This document shows, piece by piece, positions 4,005-7,420 of a stretch of DNA of 7,420 nucleotides (the stretch's first letter is position 1; each line of letters starts with the position of its first letter). The translations under genes were made by a program, and so were the position numbers. The notes beneath the pieces are model-generated. The model searched no databases. It was given only the letters and a program-made list of their open reading frames with translations, and was not told the DNA's origin. The DNA lies in NCBI GenBank assembly GCA_030613225.1, contig JAUWMJ010000144.1:1-7420 (forward strand), in the 5' to 3' direction. The DNA comes from Desulfobacterales bacterium. Its GTDB lineage: Bacteria; Desulfobacterota; Desulfobacteria; Desulfobacterales; JAUWMJ01.

Positions 4005-6890
4005 ATGAGAAAGTCCTTTATCGGCGTCATGGTTTTTTGTTTCGTACTATCAGTTATAATAACCAACGCGGAAGTGGATATTTCGGAAATGAATTTAAAT
4101 AAAAATTCCGACCCGAAATTATTCCTTTTGGCCCAGAATAAAACAGTATCCAAACAGACACCGGACCCAAAATTTCTAAAATTAAAAGCAAGAGAGCAGA
4201 AGCGAAAACTATACCAGGAACTTCAAAAGAATAAACCCGCACTTATAAAGATGAGGCTGAAACAGCGAATTGAGAAGGCATCATCGAAAAATCCCCTGAC
4301 GCCCATTCTTATGCCGCTGATTTTACAGCGCCTTGAAGAGAAATTACTTGCACCCCATACCGTGCCTAGTCCGGCTTCGAAAAACAAAAAAGCCACTATA
4401 AAAAACCAGGCAATGGGGAAAAAACAGTTGAACATGATGACCTCATCTTACAAAACGCTCTCGCCTGCCTTTAAAAATAAGTATTTTCATCCAAGATATG
4501 CCCATCTCAAACCCGGCCAAAGAATTGAGAGCCTCCAGTTGGGTAAAGACATTCTCCTTGCCGTAAGACCCAATTATATAAATGAAATGCGTCAGGTTGT
4601 GAGACAGGCTTTTCCCCCGGATGCGCCGAAATTCCAGTGGAAACCATCCGGTACAACCCCGACCGCTGCCAAAATAAAACCAAATATCATAAAAAGTTCG
4701 GTTAAGATCGAACACCCAAATCTGAATCTGCGTAACATAAAACACCTTGTTCGGACGTTAAATAAGAACCCGAAACGAATTACAAAAAATCAAATCGAAC
4801 GCGCACCCCAGGGGGCTAATTTTTCCGTAAAAGCAGCGAAAAAAGGGTTTTTACACGAAGCTTTAAGGGAAAGCCTCCATCTGCCCCCTGACATGGTTCC
4901 GGATTTTAACGCTTACCACTCGGTTCGCAATCATTATAAATACGATGTGGAATTAAGCTGGTTTTACTGCAAGAACCAGGATGAATATGTGGATGACGAA
5001 CCTTACTGGCATATCAGTACATCCATACCCCGGTTTGACCCGGAAGATATGGATTTTGTCTATTGGCTCCAGGCCGGTGAATTGTATAACACATCCAGCA
5101 AGGTAACAGGTAATTATAAAATCGACCAGAGGGAGGAAAAAGGATTCAGACAGGGGGACCGTTCTGTTATTTCTCATAATACATACAATGCCAATACCAC
5201 GTTTACAATTGGTTTATGGGAAAACGACTTCTCCAAGGGAGAGACAAAACAGGGCCTGGAAAAACAAATTCAGAAAATACGGGGTGAACTGATTAAGGAG
5301 ATTGAAAAGGCGGTACTCGATGCCCTGGGGGCCGCAATTGCGCAGGGCCTTATTGAGCTGTTTCCTGAAGTCGGGGGCTTGATTCAATCATTTTTCAGCG
5401 GGAGTATTGAATTCGGTGGTTTGATGGACGCGGTTCAACTGGCATATGGAGGGATCGATATAGGCTGGCTCGCTTTGGAGCTGATTTTCAGCGGAAAAGA
5501 TATCGCTTCAATACTGGAAGGCTTAGGCGGTGCATGTTGGCAGTGCACGGTGGCCATCCTTGCCATTAAGTATGTGGGGCCGGTTATGCTCGATCTGCTT
5601 CAAGGAAACTTTGAAGACGCCCTCAAGGGTTTCTTAATGATACCTTATTATCTGGTTAAATCCATTATTGATTTTTTTGGGGATATCGTAGGTTTTTTTG
5701 AGGACCTGCTTAAATTGATTGACCCGGACGACTATATTGATACGGTCAGTGTTACGATCAATGGATCCCATGATGATATTTTTAACGATTTTGACTGGTA
5801 CGCCAACAGGGAGTGCGTAAATATAGAAGTGAATGATGCCCCCAGGTTCTACCGGGAGCACGGATACGGCCCGACCCCTCAAAACAGCGACCTTGTGAAA
5901 AACAATCTCTATTATATACCGGCCCTTTCATTTCAAAACGGGAATACTCCTATGGAGATTTGCGATATGGTGGGATTCTCCGAGCAGGAATGCAGGCAGT
6001 TATACCCCCATGTTGATTTGGATGAGCTGATCGATGTAACCGTGGATTATACCGCTTATTACAACGTAAAAAGAACACTCGTGGGGGGTAGGGAGACATT
6101 CGGTTATACAGTCACCAGGGAACCGGATCGATGTATTCAAAAGAGAACGTATCGCGCGAAATCAAATAGACAAAGAAAAATAAAGATAATGGTGCTTGCC
6201 CTGAATTCGGATGAATGCGTGCCCATTGTAACCGTAAAAAATGTCAACCGGAGCAATGTCGTTATATCCAACCTGTATTCAGAAGACATGCGTGAATTTT
6301 ATATCGAAGGGTATCCCGGCGAGGAATACAGCATCCAGATCTGGACCGGGATTTATCCAGGGAGTTTTTACGGTTACGTTACCCTGGAGGAAAAGCAGGC
6401 ACCAGCGGATTTAAAGTCCATAGAGTCCGTAAATTACCCGAATCATTATATGAATAATTATAATAATGATCTTGGTTATCTGTTTGAAATCACGGAAAAT
6501 ATGGATAAGAAAGATATAACCTTCAGAATCGTTCCAGGTCTTGCTAAATATAAACGTGATTATATCAGTATTGAATCCATAAAAAAGCCCGGTTGGTTTT
6601 TTGTGCCTACCTATCTCGGACCCCAAATGGGATTTTGCCTGTTAATGAAAAAAATAGACACCGAGATCACTGAAGACGACGACCGGAACAAGGAACTCAG
6701 GAAACAGGCTACATTTAAAAAGATCGGTGGATTGGCCAGGGGAGGTGTGTCTTTTGAGTCATACAGGTATCCTTCACATTATATTCGGCACAGGAATTCC
6801 AGACTTTACCTCGAATCAGGAAGAGGCGACCGTTTTAAGAAAGATGCCACATTTATTATCAGAAAAGGGAAATGGCCTGAGATCCCTTAA
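4005..6890 (+). CDS. Large secreted multidomain protein with C-terminal AbfB-like (CBM42-type) beta-trefoil
   Basis: A 961-residue protein I cannot name as a whole. The start has a strong ribosome site, GGGAGGTG at 3993-4000. An N-terminal signal peptide (MRKS, hydrophobic 5-19, cleavage likely after TNA near residue 22) sends it out of the cytoplasm; there is no lipobox. Residues 43-290 are very rich in Lys, Arg, Asn and Pro, with predicted helical stretches. Residues 313-412 are beta-rich, with acidic YVDDEPYWHIST and LWENDFSKGE motifs. Residues 414-575 form a hydrophobic, Gly-rich amphipathic helical block, unusual for a soluble protein. Residues 578-798 are beta-rich with cysteines. Residues 804-955 contain three repeats ending in ITFRIVPGL, ATFKKIGGL and ATFIIRK, the last with SFESYRYPSHYIRH. 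This is the signature of the AbfB/CBM42 arabinose-binding trefoil. No catalytic module is visible. The protein probably binds carbohydrate and may insert into membranes; both are inferences. Confidence 0.85.
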   Translation: MRKSFIGVMVFCFVLSVIITNAEVDISEMNLNKNSDPKLFLLAQNKTVSKQTPDPKFLKLKAREQKRKLYQELQKNKPALIKMRLKQRIEKASSKNPLTPILMPLILQRLEEKLLAPHTVPSPASKNKKATIKNQAMGKKQLNMMTSSYKTLSPAFKNKYFHPRYAHLKPGQRIESLQLGKDILLAVRPNYINEMRQVVRQAFPPDAPKFQWKPSGTTPTAAKIKPNIIKSSVKIEHPNLNLRNIKHLVRTLNKNPKRITKNQIERAPQGANFSVKAAKKGFLHEALRESLHLPPDMVPDFNAYHSVRNHYKYDVELSWFYCKNQDEYVDDEPYWHISTSIPRFDPEDMDFVYWLQAGELYNTSSKVTGNYKIDQREEKGFRQGDRSVISHNTYNANTTFTIGLWENDFSKGETKQGLEKQIQKIRGELIKEIEKAVLDALGAAIAQGLIELFPEVGGLIQSFFSGSIEFGGLMDAVQLAYGGIDIGWLALELIFSGKDIASILEGLGGACWQCTVAILAIKYVGPVMLDLLQGNFEDALKGFLMIPYYLVKSIIDFFGDIVGFFEDLLKLIDPDDYIDTVSVTINGSHDDIFNDFDWYANRECVNIEVNDAPRFYREHGYGPTPQNSDLVKNNLYYIPALSFQNGNTPMEICDMVGFSEQECRQLYPHVDLDELIDVTVDYTAYYNVKRTLVGGRETFGYTVTREPDRCIQKRTYRAKSNRQRKIKIMVLALNSDECVPIVTVKNVNRSNVVISNLYSEDMREFYIEGYPGEEYSIQIWTGIYPGSFYGYVTLEEKQAPADLKSIESVNYPNHYMNNYNNDLGYLFEITENMDKKDITFRIVPGLAKYKRDYISIESIKKPGWFFVPTYLGPQMGFCLLMKKIDTEITEDDDRNKELRKQATFKKIGGLARGGVSFESYRYPSHYIRHRNSRLYLESGRGDRFKKDATFIIRKGKWPEIP

Positions 6891-6909
6891 ATGAATCCCC
6901 GTGAATTTT

Positions 6910-7040
6910 GATGGCGTCGTAAAAAGTCATTTTTCACCACTGAGCTCGCAGAGAATACAGAGTATATCTTGTTTTATTAATAAGTTTTCTCTGTGAGCTC
7001 CGAGTTCTCTGTGGTAAATTCGACTTTTTACGAGTTCGCC
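6910..7040. mobile_element. Miniature inverted-repeat element, third type, 131 bp
   Basis: The 19-bp left end (6910-6928, GATGGCGTCGTAAAAAGTC) and the reverse complement of the right end (7022-7040, GGCGAACTCGTAAAAAGTC) share CGTAAAAAGTC and diverge further out. AATTTT stands on both sides (6904-6909 and 7041-7046), a candidate 6-bp target duplication. Inside are imperfect inverted ACCACTGAG... and ...CTCTGTGGT blocks around a central TTATTAATAA. It has no coding capacity. It lies 19 bp after the stop codon of the secreted-protein gene and may form its transcript's 3' hairpin. Confidence 0.65.
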
Positions 7041-7072
7041 AATTTTACTGTGAATTAAAAAACGGCCTGTGA

Positions 7073-7090
7073 GATATTTCGCGAAATATC
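7073..7090. promoter_or_regulatory. 18-bp perfect palindrome, candidate operator
   Basis: GATATTTCGCGAAATATC is perfectly self-complementary over 18 bases. It lies 58 bp upstream of the OmpA-type gene start and just before the duplicated leader box at 7098. Perfect even palindromes of this size at such a distance are typical of dimeric regulator sites. No loop is present, so an RNA role is less likely. The regulator is unknown. Confidence 0.45.
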
Positions 7091-7097
7091 AGCTTAA

Positions 7098-7127
7098 TCA
7101 GCTTTCAAAAGGCAAGTTCTCATCAAA
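7098..7127 (+). repeat. Leader box, copy 2 (27/30 match to 3381-3410)
   Basis: TCAGCTTTCAAAAGGCAAGT and the following TCTCATCAAA match the box at 3381-3410 with three differences. It is followed by ATGAGGTGA, whose GAGGTGA is the ribosome site of the gene starting at 7149. Confidence 0.6.
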
Positions 7128-7148
7128 AATAATAATGAGGTGATCACC

Positions 7149-7420
7149 ATGAAACTTATTTTTCGAGTATGCACAATCATTTTCATTGTATTGATTATGG
7201 CCGGCATCACTTATGCGAATAAAGACCGGAAAGGAAGCAGTGACTACCCTCTAATATCCAGAATGCCTAATTTCTGGATCGCTTCCTATAAAGATATCGA
7301 GAATGGTTCGCATACATTTCGTGATTGTGCCAATAATCAGATTAACATTGAGGTGCATAAGTATTTCATCGAGTATCGTCTGAAAAAAGGAGGCCAGGAA
7401 CCGGGTCGTCTGATGATACT
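7149..7420 (+). CDS. OmpA-family-type secreted/outer-membrane protein, N-terminal part, cut by window edge
   Basis: The first 90 codons are visible; the gene continues past the right edge. A signal peptide (MKLIFRV, hydrophobic 8-20, likely cleavage after TYA at residue 22) is followed by GSSDYPLISRMPNFWIASYK. The pattern GS-x-D-x-P-L-I-S-R-x-P-x-x-x-I-x-x-Y, then an IEVHKYFIEYRLKKG strand, is what I know from the N-terminal region of a group of OmpA-family proteins that carry a peptidoglycan-binding OmpA domain at their C-terminus. That C-terminal domain is outside the window, so the assignment rests on the N-terminal motif alone. The ribosome site GAGGTGA (7137-7143) is well placed. An 18-bp palindrome and the leader box stand upstream. 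The 258-bp gap to the secreted-protein gene makes a separate promoter likely, though co-transcription is possible. Confidence 0.65.
   Translation, partial: MKLIFRVCTIIFIVLIMAGITYANKDRKGSSDYPLISRMPNFWIASYKDIENGSHTFRDCANNQINIEVHKYFIEYRLKKGGQEPGRLMI

Noticed and set aside
4054..4745. Several minus-strand frames opposite the 961-codon gene
   Set aside because: Antisense shadows; the plus strand has a signal peptide, ribosome site and recognisable C-terminal domain.

Overview
The window looks like a chromosomal stretch of a mid-to-low-GC Gram-negative bacterium, most likely a deltaproteobacterium of the Desulfobacterales type. That placement is inferred from the style of the dispersed small repeats, the secreted and outer-membrane-type proteins, and the general amino-acid ABC transporter. 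No marker gene confirms it.

Left part (1-1780, minus strand): the head of a general L-amino-acid ABC transporter operon. A periplasmic binding protein (AapJ type, 508-1527) is followed by the first 62 codons of its permease (AapQ type, 1-186). Between them lie a 16-bp perfect hairpin straight after the binding-protein stop codon and a 202-bp miniature inverted-repeat element flanked by a GTAAC target duplication.

Middle part (1780-4000): a repeat-rich tract holding only one convincing gene, a small PilZ (c-di-GMP receptor) protein (2019-2324, minus). Around it are a 7-bp-period tandem array, a second copy of the miniature element with a TATGA target duplication, an insertion-sequence-like end carrying a perfect TTGACA-N17-TATAAT promoter, and a two-copy interspersed repeat (366 and 237 bp). 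The two copies differ by exactly one heptamer plus one 122-bp indel. A possible small orphan transcription unit lies between them: weak promoter, 17-codon ORF with a good ribosome site, intrinsic terminator.

Right part (4005-7420, plus strand): a 961-residue secreted protein of novel-looking architecture. It has a signal peptide, a very basic N-terminal region, a beta-rich segment, a hydrophobic amphipathic helical block, another beta-rich segment and a C-terminal AbfB-like (CBM42-type) beta-trefoil of three repeats. After a third miniature element (candidate AATTTT duplication) and an 18-bp perfect palindrome comes the start of an OmpA-family type envelope protein, cut by the window edge. 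A 30-bp sequence upstream of that gene recurs (27/30) in front of the 17-codon ORF, suggesting a duplicated promoter/leader module.

The most interesting candidates are the 961-residue protein and the orphan terminator-bearing unit. The rest is an unusually dense record of small mobile elements and heptamer repeats.
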